NCBI GenBank assembly: GCA_009929855.1 | Contig: RZZN01000004.1 | Span: forward strand, 1 to 64,000 | Source: Gammaproteobacteria bacterium | GTDB lineage: Bacteria; Pseudomonadota; Gammaproteobacteria; Chromatiales; Chromatiaceae | Reading direction: 5' to 3' | Length of the DNA: 64,000 bases | Shown here: positions 31,360 through 40,478 of the stretch, in pieces | Numbering within the stretch: position 1 is the stretch's first letter | Layout of the letters: every line of letters starts with the position of its first letter | Program-made: the position numbers and the translations under genes | The notes under the pieces: generated by a model | Database searches by the model: none | The model's input: the letters and a program-made list of their open reading frames with translations, nothing else | Told to the model about the DNA's origin: nothing

Positions 31360-31956
31360 TCAGTCGACCGGCGCTGGATGAGCCACGTCCGAGAAGAGTC
31401 GTTCCATCAAGAGGCGAAACCATGGCGTGAACCATGCGGGGCGCCGGGCAATCGCCTCCCGAACATGTGGAATCGACATCCAGCGCCATGCGCCGATCTC
31501 GGCGGGATCAGGTCGCGGATCACCGGTATGGAAGCCGAAGAAGATGTGCAGATATTCATGCTCGATCAGGCCGGAGGTCTGATCCTCGGCGCGATAGACG
31601 AGTTGAGTCCGCTCACCGAGGGGAACTCGGATGCCAAATTCCTCTTTCAGGCGACGACCAGCCGCTCCGTCGGTCGACTCACCAGGACGCGGATGCCCAC
31701 AGCAAGTGTTTGACCAGCGCGTCGCAAAGTGATACTTACAGTCAGCACGACGCTGCAACAGCAGGCGGTCACGTGTATCGAACACCAAGACGGAGAAGGC
31801 ACGATGGAGTTGACCGTCATGATGGACGGCAAGTTTCGCGGCCGAGCCAAGCTCGCGATCCTGCTCATCGACGAGGATGACCTCTTCACGGGCCTCGCGT
31901 TGCGCATGTCGCTCCAGAGCATCGGGAGCCAAGGGTAGGACGATTCTGGCGCTCAA
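31360..31956 (-). CDS. idi: Isopentenyl-diphosphate delta-isomerase, type I
   Basis: Nudix-fold enzyme interconverting IPP and DMAPP, feeding GGPP synthesis for carotenoids and the bacteriochlorophyll tail. Motifs: FSVLVFDTRDRLLLQRRADCKYHF, TNTCCGHP-type active-site Cys (here SNTCCGHPRPGE), and EHEYLHIFFG. It starts at a TTG preceded by GGAGG at ideal spacing; 198 residues. An idi gene inside a photosynthesis cluster also occurs in Rhodobacter. It lies 59 bases behind the RuBisCO-like gene. Confidence 0.94.
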   Translation of the reverse strand: MSARIVLPLAPDALERHAQREAREEVILVDEQDRELGSAAKLAVHHDGQLHRAFSVLVFDTRDRLLLQRRADCKYHFATRWSNTCCGHPRPGESTDGAAGRRLKEEFGIRVPLGERTQLVYRAEDQTSGLIEHEYLHIFFGFHTGDPRPDPAEIGAWRWMSIPHVREAIARRPAWFTPWFRLLMERLFSDVAHPAPVD

Positions 31957-32014
31957 TCACGACCTCCAACCACACGGGCCAAACCTGACGATTTGGGGAC
32001 ACTTCCAACCGAAC

Positions 32015-33307
32015 TCAACCAAATGTCGCGAGCGCCGCCGCCAGCTCAGGATGATCACGTGCATGCTCCTCGATCGCCACGCCAGCAGCGATGGCTGACC
32101 ATGCTTGCCGGATACTGGCCGCGCCACCCCGCGGACCCTGTGGATGCCCGAAGACCCCACGACCCGGGACGAAACCAAAATCACGGGTTCCAACCTTCTC
32201 GTGGAGATTTTTCAAGGTGCCCGCCCAATCGCTTCCACCTGGAACGGGTAGACTTGGGGCAAGTCCTCCCAGCGGCTCGAGACAGGCGTGTACATTGCCG
32301 CACACCTCGTCATCCGTCATCATCATGCGCTGACCGAAACCGGGCATGATGATGACATCGAATCCGGCCAGACGCTGCAGCTTCGTCATCACCCGTGTGC
32401 TGACACCGAATCCATCGAGACGACTCATGGCCGCGATCATCGGAAAATGCGCAACGAGCGGCACTCGACTCTTAGCGGACAACATCCGAGCGGCGCTCAG
32501 CCCGACCGGCAATGCGTTCAGCATCACCGCATTCGCGCCATTGGCAACCGCCAGGTCATGCAGCTCGACCAAACGCTCCACCTCATCGGTGATATTGGCC
32601 AGGTAGAGCTTGGGAACCCCGGTCTGCGCCTCGGCGCGACGGCGCGCCTCACCCAGGGCCCGCGTGCGGTCGGCCAAGCTGCACCAGGGTGTATCGCAGA
32701 GCATCTCGTCATCCTTGGCAACATCGAGTCCGCCCAGCCAACCCGCGAGTGCCAATTCGGCCATGGACTGAGGATCGAGTCCGATGTTTGGTTTGATGAC
32801 TCCAAAAAAGATCGGCCGATCGTCGACCTGGAGCAGATCACGCAATCCGGCGACACCAAACCGTGGCCCGCGAAAGGAGGCAAGATAGCTTTCCGGGAAG
32901 TCGATGTCCAGGAGCTTGACAGCCGGGATACCAGGCGTGAAGAAGGTTCCCTCGCCGCAGACGGCACTGAGCAGATTCGGGATCCGGGCGCCGAAATTTC
33001 GGTGCGGATGGGCGATGCGCACGCGACAGACCTGGACTGGTCCAGACCCTGGCAAACTCAAGCCGAGACTGAATTCGGCGCGCGTCCCGAGCACATCGAG
33101 TGCGACAGCCTTGGCACCATGACGCGCACGCAGATCCTCGGTCGAGCCGACACGCCTCCACTGGGCCGTCGATTGCTCGGAACAAAAATGAGCAACCGCC
33201 ACCTGGGGGTCGCCACGACATTCAAGTTCATAATCGAGCCAGAGATAGTCCTCCTGATCCAGCGCCGCGGGATCCGCAAAAAAACCATCGATGTCGGCGG
33301 CCTGCAT
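32015..33307 (-). CDS. RuBisCO-like protein (form IV)
   Basis: 430-residue RuBisCO large-subunit homologue that is not a carboxylase. [10 protein letters not shown] retains the carbamylated-Lys/Asp/Glu metal site and GVIKPNIG keeps the first active-site Lys. The second Lys of I-K-P-K is Asn, the H-R of the substrate site is missing ([12 protein letters not shown]), and loop 6 reads [10 protein letters not shown] without the catalytic Lys. The ending [15 protein letters not shown] suggests the IV-Photo group found in phototrophs, linked to sulfur metabolism by mutant work in Chlorobaculum. It starts 3 bases after the YjbQ-family gene. Confidence 0.9.
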   Translation of the reverse strand: MQAADIDGFFADPAALDQEDYLWLDYELECRGDPQVAVAHFCSEQSTAQWRRVGSTEDLRARHGAKAVALDVLGTRAEFSLGLSLPGSGPVQVCRVRIAHPHRNFGARIPNLLSAVCGEGTFFTPGIPAVKLLDIDFPESYLASFRGPRFGVAGLRDLLQVDDRPIFFGVIKPNIGLDPQSMAELALAGWLGGLDVAKDDEMLCDTPWCSLADRTRALGEARRRAEAQTGVPKLYLANITDEVERLVELHDLAVANGANAVMLNALPVGLSAARMLSAKSRVPLVAHFPMIAAMSRLDGFGVSTRVMTKLQRLAGFDVIIMPGFGQRMMMTDDEVCGNVHACLEPLGGLAPSLPVPGGSDWAGTLKNLHEKVGTRDFGFVPGRGVFGHPQGPRGGAASIRQAWSAIAAGVAIEEHARDHPELAAALATFG

Positions 33308-33310
33308 GCA

Positions 33311-33739
33311 CTAACCCTCACCCATCATCTGGAGCTGAACCTTGCGTTGCGGCCTTGGACCATCGAGCTCCACAAAAAAGATCGATTGCCACTCGCCAAG
33401 ACAGAGCGCGCGTTCAGCGACCGGAATGGTCTCGGAGGCATTCATGAACAGCCCGATGAGGTGAGCATGTGCGTTCACCCGTCCATCCACGGGGGCCTGG
33501 TCATGTCGATAGCCGATCGCGGGCGGGGCGATTCCTCCCAGGAAATCCAGCATGTCCTGCTGCAACATGGTCTCTTTCTCGTTGAGACACACGAAGGCGG
33601 TCGTGTGCGCCGAAAAGAGCGTCAACAGACCTTGAGACAAACCGCTGCGCGCCAGACTCGCACGGACTTGCGCGGTGATCTCGATGATCTCGATAGGCGC
33701 GTGCGTGCGCAGAATGATGGTGTCACGGAACTGGAGCAT
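33311..33739 (-). CDS. YjbQ/UPF0047 family protein
   Basis: 142-residue protein with the family signature: SAHTTAFVCLNEKE near residue 44 and HAHLIGLFMNASETIPV near residue 90, ending with GEWQSIFFVELDGPRPQRKV. Some family members have weak thiamine-phosphate synthase activity; the cellular role is unsettled. The chosen ATG begins MLQFRDTIILRT. It lies between the puf operon end and the RuBisCO-like gene with only 3 bases to the latter, so the two are translated from one message. Confidence 0.9.
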   Translation of the reverse strand: MLQFRDTIILRTHAPIEIIEITAQVRASLARSGLSQGLLTLFSAHTTAFVCLNEKETMLQQDMLDFLGGIAPPAIGYRHDQAPVDGRVNAHAHLIGLFMNASETIPVAERALCLGEWQSIFFVELDGPRPQRKVQLQMMGEG

Positions 33740-33761
33740 TGAGAAGTGAGGCGACGGTCGT

Positions 33762-33788
33762 GGGCGGCGCTCGGAGCGAGCGCCGCCC
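33762..33788 (-). terminator. 12-bp perfect hairpin after the last pufA
   Basis: GGGCGGCGCTCG pairs with CGAGCGCCGCCC around a GAG loop, 24 bases after the last pufA stop. It is one of the strongest hairpins in the window but has no U-run. It likely protects the 3' end of puf mRNA and may reduce readthrough into the YjbQ/RuBisCO-like pair. Confidence 0.65.
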
Positions 33789-33811
33789 ATGACCGTGATC
33801 GATGGCCGAGA

Positions 33812-34015
33812 TTATCGGACCGGGAGAGGCGACATCTGCGCGGCTGGCGTCACGGCCGCAGCCTGACCCATCGCGGCATCACCTGCCAACCAATTGAAGC
33901 TGGCCGAGCTGAGCAGGATGAAATGAATCAGGAGGGCAAGGACGAGCAGGAAGCCGAACAAGGCGACCAGCGTTCTGCGCGGATCAAAGATCTGCCAGAT
34001 TTTATGCATGGGCAT
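33812..34015 (-). CDS. pufA3: LH1 alpha polypeptide, third copy
   Basis: 67-residue single-span antenna protein. [32 protein letters not shown] contains the alpha N-terminal DPRR motif and the membrane His that ligates bacteriochlorophyll. AGGAG lies 7 bases before the first ATG (MPMHK). It matches pufA2 almost residue for residue through the membrane span but carries a 23-residue C-terminal extension rich in Ala, Met and Pro. The two genes differ at many synonymous sites, so the duplication is not recent. Confidence 0.93.
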   Translation of the reverse strand: MPMHKIWQIFDPRRTLVALFGFLLVLALLIHFILLSSASFNWLAGDAAMGQAAAVTPAAQMSPLPVR

Positions 34016-34103
34016 GGGTTATCTCCTAAGGACTTGACGCGGGACGATGCAGGTCGCTGCGCTCTTCCCGTCGGTTTCCATCATATGGTCGCGGTCAAGT
34101 CGA

Positions 34104-34247
34104 CTACAGCCACGGCCTCCACAGCCAGGCCAGGATATGAGCAATGATGACGACTCCGAAGAACCCGGTCATGCTCTGGACGAAGATTCCGTGGAATTCC
34201 TTCGCTTCTTCTTCGGTCAGTCCGGTCATGCTTTTCTCTTCAGCCAT
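34104..34247 (-). CDS. pufB3: LH1 beta polypeptide, third copy (absent from ORF track)
   Basis: A 47-residue frame starting [20 protein letters not shown] and ending [11 protein letters not shown]. Both conserved histidines of LH1 beta are present: the upstream one in EFHGIF and the bacteriochlorophyll ligand in [13 protein letters not shown] precedes the ATG. It pairs with pufA3 89 bases downstream. It is very similar to pufB1, unlike the divergent pufB2. Confidence 0.93.
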   Translation of the reverse strand: MAEEKSMTGLTEEEAKEFHGIFVQSMTGFFGVVIIAHILAWLWRPWL

Positions 34248-34389
34248 GGAATTACCCTCACGTTTCATCGATTGGCCAGTTGGCCGTTACCGCGTTCTTC
34301 CCCGCGGCGAGGACCACATTGGGGAGCCGAGTTTCCGTATCGTGTCACGGTCGGCATCCCCGGACTTACGCTGAGCCACGCGGCCTGAA

Positions 34390-34527
34390 TCAAGCGCCGG
34401 AAAGCCAATTGAAGGCTGGGCTGCTGAGCAGGATGAAGTGGATCAACAGCGCCAAGACGAACAGAAAACCGAACAAAGCCACCAGGGTCCTACGTGGATC
34501 GAAGATCTGCCAGATTTTGTGCATCAT
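34390..34527 (-). CDS. pufA2: LH1 alpha polypeptide, second copy
   Basis: 45-residue alpha antenna chain, [20 protein letters not shown]..., ending FNWLSGA. The bacteriochlorophyll-ligating His is in [10 protein letters not shown]. Two adjacent ATGs follow a GGAG; I give the first. The ORF track extends it 15 codons upstream without support. It is shorter at the C-terminus than pufA1 and pufA3. It pairs with the divergent pufB2 upstream. Confidence 0.92.
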   Translation of the reverse strand: MMHKIWQIFDPRRTLVALFGFLFVLALLIHFILLSSPAFNWLSGA

Positions 34528-34611
34528 CGTACTTTCTCCAGTATCAAACGGATGGGTGTTGCCTGACGGCAAACGCCCGGTGGGTTACACCAATCGCCAA
34601 ACCACCGGCTA

Positions 34612-34758
34612 CTAGAGCCAGGGGCGCCACAACCAGACCAGGATGTGCGCGACGACCACGAGCGACGAGAAGGCGACGAGGCTCGACACAACGATATCAG
34701 GAAAATCTTTCACCTCGGCCCGCATCGGACCACTGGTCATCTCGCTGCGAACGGTCAT
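34612..34758 (-). CDS. pufB2: Divergent LH1 beta polypeptide, second copy
   Basis: 48-residue beta-type chain starting MTVRSEMTSGPMRAEVKDFP and ending VVVAHILVWLWRPWL, with GAGGAGG well placed upstream. The bacteriochlorophyll-ligating His (VAHIL) and the WLWRPWL end are kept. The N-terminal half diverges: the E-F-H-G-I-F of other beta chains reads D-F-P-D-I-V, so the conserved upstream His is lost. It lies first after pufC. It may be a specialised, weakly used or decaying subunit. Confidence 0.88.
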   Translation of the reverse strand: MTVRSEMTSGPMRAEVKDFPDIVVSSLVAFSSLVVVAHILVWLWRPWL

Positions 34759-34953
34759 CGAAACCTCCTCACACAGACCCCGCGGAAGCATTCGAGCCTC
34801 GCGAGGCGTCTCGGGCCCTCTCATGGTCGGCGTCCGGAGTCGGCTCCGCCAGGGCCCGCTGATCACCTTGTATCTACCCGCGCCGAGATGGCCCGGCGCA
34901 CCCTTGCGGCACTCCTGCCGATCCTCCAATCAATCCAAGCCGAGCGGGCTGCT

Positions 34954-36036
34954 CTAGAGGGCCGTCGCTGGCGCAGCGTCCTCTGAGGCTTCCGCGGCAG
35001 GCTCGACCGGGGCCGCCTCAGGCGCAGCCGCCTGGGCCGGACCGGCAAGTGCCGGGTAGTCCTTGAGCATCTGCGCACCATAGAGCGGCTTATAGGCACC
35101 CTGATGGCAGGTGAAGCAGGCGATCCGGTAGGGGTCGCCCAACGGGCCTTTACGGCTCTCCGGCAGCACATCGTTCAATGGCCAGATGTAATCCTGGTTC
35201 ATCTCGCGGACATGCCGGATCGCGTACCATGCCGTGGTCCGCTGCGGGGTGCTTTGATCCCAGGCAAAGAACGAGCGGCTGTTGTGGCAGTAGGTGCAGT
35301 TGACTCCGAGCGCGTCGGACAGATGCATCATCAAGCCATAGGTCCATTCCGCCTGCTTCGTCGAAGCCAGATTGCCGCTCGGTAGAGCGGAATCCCCGAT
35401 CACACGAATCTCATTGGCTTGATCCAGGAACGGGGTGAAGGGATCGAACGGCAACGAGGAATAGGCCACCGAGGACGCTGCGATATTTTGCCCGGTCGGG
35501 GCCACCGCGGACGGCAACTTCGGACCTGGATCGGTCACCCAGACATACTCGGGAACCGGATTGCCACGATGGCAGGTGTAACAGGTCACACCCGTATCGG
35601 CGACATGGTCCTTCCATCCCGCATTGGTGTCGCGAGTCATCTGGAACATCCGTCGCGAGACGACCTTCGTGTAGATGTCGTCTGAGGCGAAGTCACCCGG
35701 GACATGGCAATAATTGCAGCCTTCTTCCGGCGAGACCCACAAGGTCACGGCAACCATCAGTCGGGTGAAGTCGGCCATGGTCAGATCATTCAGAACCTGA
35801 ACGTTCTGATAGACGTCGGTCACCATGGGACCACCTGGGGCCGCCGCTGGGATGGCCTCGGGTGGCTGATTGGCCGCATAGCTGCGAGCAAGATCACGTG
35901 GATTCTGGACGTGCTCCATGGCCAAGCCACGATAGCCCAACTGGACGGTCTCGGGTGGCGGACGCTCGCAACCGATCAGTACGACGGAGGCCACGGCGAC
36001 CGCGACTGGAACCGAGGTCAGCTTCAGGATACTCAT
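34954..36036 (-). CDS. pufC: Photosynthetic reaction centre cytochrome c subunit (tetraheme)
   Basis: 360-residue periplasmic lipoprotein that reduces the photo-oxidised special pair. The signal ends in lipobox VLIGC (Cys near 23). Four heme motifs are visible: CNYCH, CYTCH, CTYCH and CFTCH, with Met ligands in the helices before them. The ATG overlaps the pufM stop (ATGA), so the ORF-track start 71 codons upstream is rejected. The C-terminal 30 residues are an Ala/Pro/Glu-rich tail. Confidence 0.97.
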   Translation of the reverse strand: MSILKLTSVPVAVAVASVVLIGCERPPPETVQLGYRGLAMEHVQNPRDLARSYAANQPPEAIPAAAPGGPMVTDVYQNVQVLNDLTMADFTRLMVAVTLWVSPEEGCNYCHVPGDFASDDIYTKVVSRRMFQMTRDTNAGWKDHVADTGVTCYTCHRGNPVPEYVWVTDPGPKLPSAVAPTGQNIAASSVAYSSLPFDPFTPFLDQANEIRVIGDSALPSGNLASTKQAEWTYGLMMHLSDALGVNCTYCHNSRSFFAWDQSTPQRTTAWYAIRHVREMNQDYIWPLNDVLPESRKGPLGDPYRIACFTCHQGAYKPLYGAQMLKDYPALAGPAQAAAPEAAPVEPAAEASEDAAPATAL

Positions 36037-37007
36037 TGCGCCACCCCCTGCATCAGCGTGGGATCGATCGCTGGGGTCTCGAACGGATAGCTCGGGGCGA
36101 CACCATGCTTCACTGCCCACAGATACCAGTTGTCGACGACGGTTCCGGTCAAGAGGATTCCGATACCTGCGGTCACGACCGTCAGCACCGCAAACCACCA
36201 GGCCCAACGATGGATGGATTCCATCGTCGCGTTGAAGCCCATCGTCCAACGCCAGAAGAGGGCGGCTCGCTCGGCCGCCGTGCCACGATGAGTCACCTGA
36301 TCGATCTCACGATCGCCACCGAAGCGGCTGACCGACAGGATCGTCGCCCCATGCATGGCGAACAGTAGTGCCGACCCGTAGAGGAAGGCGATCGAGAGCA
36401 TGTGGAATGGGTTGTAATAGAGATTGCCGTAGCGAATCGAGAAGGCTGCCGTCCAGTCGAGGTGCGGGAAGATTCCGAAAGGCACGGCTTCAGCCCAACT
36501 TCCCATCATGATCGGGCGAATGAAGCCCAGGCTCAGATAGAAGAAGATCGCCGCGGCAAAGGCCCAGGACAGCCATTGACCCATCCCCAGATCGGCGGCT
36601 CGCTTCCAAGTCCGGATCCACCAGAGGATGATGGAGACCGTCAGGAAGAACCCAGCCATCAACCACCAGCCACCATCGGACAAGGGCGGAATGCTCAAAC
36701 CGTATGACGGTGGCGGCGGCTCCAGCGCCAGCCAGAAGAAGTTCTTGATGAACTCGATCGGATTCCAGTTGACGGACGCGAGCATGTTGAATCCGATGAT
36801 CTCGATGGCGATGAAGCCGAAGATCAAGGATAGCGTGCCCGTGAAGCCGAGATAGATCGGACCGATCTGAGCATCACCGATCTTTCCTGCCCAGTAAGAA
36901 AAGAAGGGTTTGCCGATTCGTGGCAAGTTGCCTTTCGGCATCGGCACACCCGGATAAGCCGGGGAGCGCACCTGCACGGCCGTAAAAATGTTCTGATATT
37001 CAGCCAT
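36033..37007 (-). CDS. pufM: Photosynthetic reaction centre M subunit
   Basis: 324-residue five-helix subunit that with PufL binds the special pair, bacteriopheophytins, quinones and the non-heme iron. The start reads [45 protein letters not shown] holds the special-pair and iron-site histidines, and [20 protein letters not shown] carries the quinone/iron-site region. It overlaps pufC by ATGA and follows pufL by 15 bases. Confidence 0.97.
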   Translation of the reverse strand: MAEYQNIFTAVQVRSPAYPGVPMPKGNLPRIGKPFFSYWAGKIGDAQIGPIYLGFTGTLSLIFGFIAIEIIGFNMLASVNWNPIEFIKNFFWLALEPPPPSYGLSIPPLSDGGWWLMAGFFLTVSIILWWIRTWKRAADLGMGQWLSWAFAAAIFFYLSLGFIRPIMMGSWAEAVPFGIFPHLDWTAAFSIRYGNLYYNPFHMLSIAFLYGSALLFAMHGATILSVSRFGGDREIDQVTHRGTAAERAALFWRWTMGFNATMESIHRWAWWFAVLTVVTAGIGILLTGTVVDNWYLWAVKHGVAPSYPFETPAIDPTLMQGVAQ

Positions 37008-37022
37008 CGTTATCTCCTGGGC

Positions 37023-37844
37023 CTACCAGAGTGGAAGCTCGAGCCACCAGTTCCACCATTCCGGCCATCCGCGGGTCCAGAACGGTCCACTGATCACGAT
37101 GCACACGGCACTCCAGAAGACCGCGGCCAGCGCCAGGAACAGGCCGAGGCGATGAATGCCCAGCGCGCCGATCGAGTAGCCAACCAGATCCCGGAAGAAG
37201 GTGTTCTCATGCTCGCCGGTCCCAACGGGCTCGCCCTTGGCGGGATTGGTGACCGAGAGAATGAGCGATCCATGCATCGCGAGCGCCAAGCAGGTGGTGA
37301 AAAAGAAGGTGATCGCGATCATGTGGGCCGGGTTGTAGTGGAAATGCAGGTGTTGATACCCGACATTCGAGACCCAGTCCAGGTGGCTCAGGATTCCGTA
37401 CGGAAAACCATGACCCCAAGCGCCCATCAGGAACGGCCGAATCACGACGAGCGTGATATAGGCGCCGATGGCGAACGCGAAGGCGAAGGGAACGTGGAAG
37501 CCGATCCCGAGCTTGCGACAGATCTCCACTTCACGCAGCGCCCAAGAGACGAAGGCACCGATCGCGCAGAAGGTGATGATCTGCCAGAGCCCACCTTCGG
37601 TGAGCGGCGCCATCCCTAGGCCGTAGCTGAGATCGGGCGGCGCGATGTTGATCTGCCAGATATTGAAGGTCGGACCGAGGGCGGCGCCCCAAACGATCAG
37701 GAGCGTCCCCAACAATGCGAAGAAGAACGCCGACACTCCGAAGAAGCCGACATAGAACGGCCCCACCCAGAAGTCGAATAGATCTCCCCCGATCAGCGTC
37801 CCGCCACGGACGCGGTATTTTTTCTCAAAACTGAGCATGGCCAT
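37023..37844 (-). CDS. pufL: Photosynthetic reaction centre L subunit
   Basis: 273-residue membrane subunit, [36 protein letters not shown] at the start. [32 protein letters not shown] includes the special-pair ligand and iron-ligating histidines. Five transmembrane helices fit the known fold. The start could be the second ATG (MLSFEKKY). Hairpins in the gap after pufA1 separate it from the antenna genes and probably set the antenna-to-reaction-centre ratio. Confidence 0.97.
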   Translation of the reverse strand: MAMLSFEKKYRVRGGTLIGGDLFDFWVGPFYVGFFGVSAFFFALLGTLLIVWGAALGPTFNIWQINIAPPDLSYGLGMAPLTEGGLWQIITFCAIGAFVSWALREVEICRKLGIGFHVPFAFAFAIGAYITLVVIRPFLMGAWGHGFPYGILSHLDWVSNVGYQHLHFHYNPAHMIAITFFFTTCLALAMHGSLILSVTNPAKGEPVGTGEHENTFFRDLVGYSIGALGIHRLGLFLALAAVFWSAVCIVISGPFWTRGWPEWWNWWLELPLW

Positions 37845-37860
37845 TGTTCAATCCTCTGCT

Positions 37861-37944
37861 GGGGAGGCATCCGACTCGGCTGCCTCCTCTTAGCACTGTC
37901 GGCGGTAGGTGGGGTCTGGCCACTCGGCCATGCCTCCCCTGCCA
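37861..37944 (-). terminator. Paired hairpins between pufA1 and pufL
   Basis: Two dyads lie in the 115-base gap: GGAGGCA/TGCCTCC with an inner CCGA/TCGG (37861-37889), and TGGCC/GGCCA (37917-37930) inside a longer GC-rich pairing. In Rhodobacter, intercistronic puf hairpins block 3'-to-5' decay and stabilise the pufBA segment. The same role is inferred here from position and structure. Confidence 0.6.
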
Positions 37945-37959
37945 CCCCCGAAAAGGACG

Positions 37960-38166
37960 CTACTGCCTTTGGGGCACAACCGGCGTCACCTGCTTGACTT
38001 GGGAGCTGGCAGGAATACCGTCCTCGAGCCAATTGAAGTCGTCGGTGCTGAGCAGGATCATGTGGATGGCAAGACCCAAGACGATCAAGAAGGCAAAGAG
38101 CGCGATCAGGATGCGTCGCGGATCCATGATCAACCAGATTTTCCACAAGCTTTCAGTCGACATCAT
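37960..38166 (-). CDS. pufA1: LH1 alpha polypeptide, first copy
   Basis: 68-residue antenna alpha chain: [25 protein letters not shown]..., membrane His in AIHMILLST, and a long polar C-terminal tail ending [15 protein letters not shown] lies upstream of the first of two ATGs. It differs from pufA2/A3 (LWKIWLIM versus HKIWQIF), so the operon encodes two alpha types. It is the major antenna gene by position, next to pufB1. Confidence 0.95.
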   Translation of the reverse strand: MMSTESLWKIWLIMDPRRILIALFAFLIVLGLAIHMILLSTDDFNWLEDGIPASSQVKQVTPVVPQRQ

Positions 38167-38247
38167 TATTGCGTTCTCCTGGATAGGAATAGGGCCAATC
38201 GTCGTGCAACCGGCACCGCGCGGCGCCAGTGCAACTGTGCGGACGAT

Positions 38248-38391
38248 TTACAGCCAGGGACGCCACAGCCAAGCCAGGATATGAGCGACGATCACGATCC
38301 CGAAGAACGTGGTCATGCTTTGCACGAAGATACCGTGGAACTCTTTCGCTTCTTCTTCAGTCAGCCCGGACACGCTGGTGTTTTCAGCCAT
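38248..38391 (-). CDS. pufB1: LH1 beta polypeptide, first copy (absent from ORF track)
   Basis: 47-residue frame, [20 protein letters not shown] at the start and [13 protein letters not shown] at the end, with both conserved histidines. GGAGG is well placed before the ATG. It is the first gene of the puf operon, preceded by a long untranslated leader and a PpsR-type promoter. Confidence 0.95.
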   Translation of the reverse strand: MAENTSVSGLTEEEAKEFHGIFVQSMTTFFGIVIVAHILAWLWRPWL

Positions 38392-38942
38392 TGATCGATC
38401 CTCCACTAGGAGATGAACTCAAGAGATACCGCACTGGCCCCGTGCGGCGGGGGACGCCACGGTCCTTCCGACCGCGGCGGCGAGATTGCCCGCTGATGCT
38501 GGGCGACTTCTCGATTCACTAGTCCTCGAATCGAGGACTGAACATTTCCGTCGGGCCGTTGACGCGCTTGGCTCGCAGGCCATTGGCGGGCGTCGGTGCA
38601 CGACGATCGAATCACCAATACACGATCATATGAGATGACGGCCGCCCGACTGGTCCGGGAATGCGATGCGATGTGTTGGCCTGGTCTCACGGATGCGTTA
38701 CGAAAGGTGACGAGGTGTTTCGACTAGGTGTCAGTCTAGCTTGACTGGCGTAGATGTCAATCTACATTTACACCTGGTTTTGCATCCCGACTGAGCGAGG
38801 TCAGTGTTCGGCCGCTCGCCACTCGATGAACCGCCTGTCAGTGGCGGCCAAGCGCGAGCGCATTGGGTGATTCGATGGGCAGGCAGACGCCCTGTCGACC
38901 ACTGGATCGACAGGGCGGGCAAGGAGGGGAATGGATAGGAGC
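38392..38942 (-). promoter_or_regulatory. bchZ-puf intergenic region and long puf leader
   Basis: 551 bases without a gene. The proposed puf promoter lies near 38733-38760, which implies an untranslated leader of roughly 330 bases. The leader holds a perfect hairpin AGTCCTCG-AAT-CGAGGACT at 38521-38539. The far side includes the end of bchZ, from which superoperon transcripts can read through into puf. Confidence 0.55.
38729..38772 (-). promoter_or_regulatory. Tandem PpsR/CrtJ-type palindromes over the puf promoter
   Basis: Two TGT-N12-ACA palindromes lie 8 bp apart: TGTCAATCTACATTTACA (38755-38772, perfect) and TGTCAGTCTAGCTTGACT (38729-38746, last base differs). On the minus strand, toward puf, TTGACA (38760-38755) and TAGACT (38738-38733) form a sigma70-like promoter with a 16-base spacer, so both sites cover promoter elements. 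CrtJ/PpsR represses from such paired sites in Rhodobacter; no regulator gene is in the window. Confidence 0.75.
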
Positions 38943-40382
38943 CTAACGGTTTTGCTGGGTCTGGAGCAGACGAGCGAGGCTCACCCGCTCCTCGCCAGCG
39001 GCCCGCGCGGACCGCTCGGTGGCGTCGCGTAACCGTTTGGCCGCTGAGATGCGCACCAGCACAGGCTCGGCATCGACAACGCGGTCGAAGGCGGCAAGCG
39101 CATCCTGATCCCATGGCAGCTCACGGTGCTGTCGGGCAGGGGTCGGATCGACCTTGTCCAGATCGGTGCCCAGCGGGATGATGTGGAAGAGTGCGTCGAA
39201 GAGGGCATTGCACACCTCCTGGACGAGATAGGTCGCCCCGGAATAGCCCATGAAGGGAGTGCCGGTATGGCGACGAATGACGGTCCCGGGAAAGGATGCC
39301 GGGATGTAGGCGGCGCGCCCACCGATCTCGGCGAGATACATCCGCTCGTTGTAGCTGCCGAAGACGATCAATGGCGTCTTGCTTTGCACGGCCGCGCGCA
39401 CGGCATCGTTGTCGGGCTTCACGCCGGCCTGCCGCCCAAAGGCAAAATGGCAGGGCATGCCGAGCTCATCCTCGAGGAAATGACGCAGACCGCGCGCGTA
39501 GGTCTCGCTCGCCGCCACGCCGAAACTGGCGGTTCCAAAGAAATCCTGCGTCACCGACCGCCACAGGTCCCAGATGGGCTTGATGGTGGTGTGTTTCTCG
39601 CGCTCGATGAAGGGCTCGGGATCCAAACCGAGCAGCTCGCCGAGCGTGCGAAGAAACTTGGTGGTGCTGTGCAATCCAATGGGCGCTTGGAGATACGGCC
39701 GCTCCAACGCCTCGCACAGCGCCCGCCCGAACTCGCGATACATGCAGATGTTGACCTCGGCATCGACCAGCTCCGAGACCCGATCCAGATGACTTCCGAG
39801 CGGAAAGACCTGATTGACACGCGCGCCGATCCCCTCGACCAGACGCCTGATCTCGGCCAGGTCGGAGGGCATGTTGAAGGTTCCATACGCGGGTCCGATG
39901 ATGTTGACCCGCGGCGCCTCGCCGGCTCGACGCGGCTTGGCCTTGGGCATGCCACCCCGCTTGAGACCGAATTGGGTCCACAGCCAATACATGGCCCGAT
40001 TGGCGCTCTGCCATTGATCCTCATCGATGGTGCGCGGAAGAAAGCGATGGATGCCCGTCCCCTCGGGCACCACCCCACCCCCGATCATCTCCGCGATCGA
40101 GCCGGTCACGACCACGGTGGGGCGCGTGGGATCGAGCGCGGCATGGGCCCGACGCATGGCCTCCTCGGTCCCCTTCTGCCCGAGCTCATCCTCTCCCAGC
40201 CCGGTGACCACGACCGGCAGCTCGTGCGGTGGCAAACCGTCGGTGTAGTGCAGCACCGCCGTCACCGGGAGGTTCTCGCACCCCACCGGACCGTCGATGA
40301 TGACCTGTAGACCCTTGATGGCCGTGAAGACATAGACCGAGCCCCAATAGCCGCCGGCCCGATCCAGATCGTTGATCAACAT
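38943..40382 (-). CDS. bchZ: Chlorophyllide reductase subunit Z
   Basis: 479-residue nitrogenase-MoFe-like subunit that with BchY binds and reduces chlorophyllide a in bacteriochlorophyll synthesis. Visible: [12 protein letters not shown] with an Fe-S ligand Cys near residue 35, [13 protein letters not shown] and [19 protein letters not shown]. Length and N-terminus [19 protein letters not shown] match the family. It is last of bchCXYZ and 97 bases behind bchY. Confidence 0.97.
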   Translation of the reverse strand: MLINDLDRAGGYWGSVYVFTAIKGLQVIIDGPVGCENLPVTAVLHYTDGLPPHELPVVVTGLGEDELGQKGTEEAMRRAHAALDPTRPTVVVTGSIAEMIGGGVVPEGTGIHRFLPRTIDEDQWQSANRAMYWLWTQFGLKRGGMPKAKPRRAGEAPRVNIIGPAYGTFNMPSDLAEIRRLVEGIGARVNQVFPLGSHLDRVSELVDAEVNICMYREFGRALCEALERPYLQAPIGLHSTTKFLRTLGELLGLDPEPFIEREKHTTIKPIWDLWRSVTQDFFGTASFGVAASETYARGLRHFLEDELGMPCHFAFGRQAGVKPDNDAVRAAVQSKTPLIVFGSYNERMYLAEIGGRAAYIPASFPGTVIRRHTGTPFMGYSGATYLVQEVCNALFDALFHIIPLGTDLDKVDPTPARQHRELPWDQDALAAFDRVVDAEPVLVRISAAKRLRDATERSARAAGEERVSLARLLQTQQNR

Positions 40383-40478
40383 GATGTCAGTAAGATCCCT
40401 GCAGGTTCGACGTCGATGGCCAGTCGTTGCTGCCCGCGCGCGGGCGCGCCACGACGGCCTGCTCGGCGCGCCACAACG

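Noticed and set aside
32288-33742. 484-residue plus-strand ORF
   Set aside because: Antisense to the RuBisCO-like and YjbQ genes, both of which have clear family signatures.
39126-40310. 394-residue plus-strand ORF
   Set aside because: Shadow of bchZ on the opposite strand.
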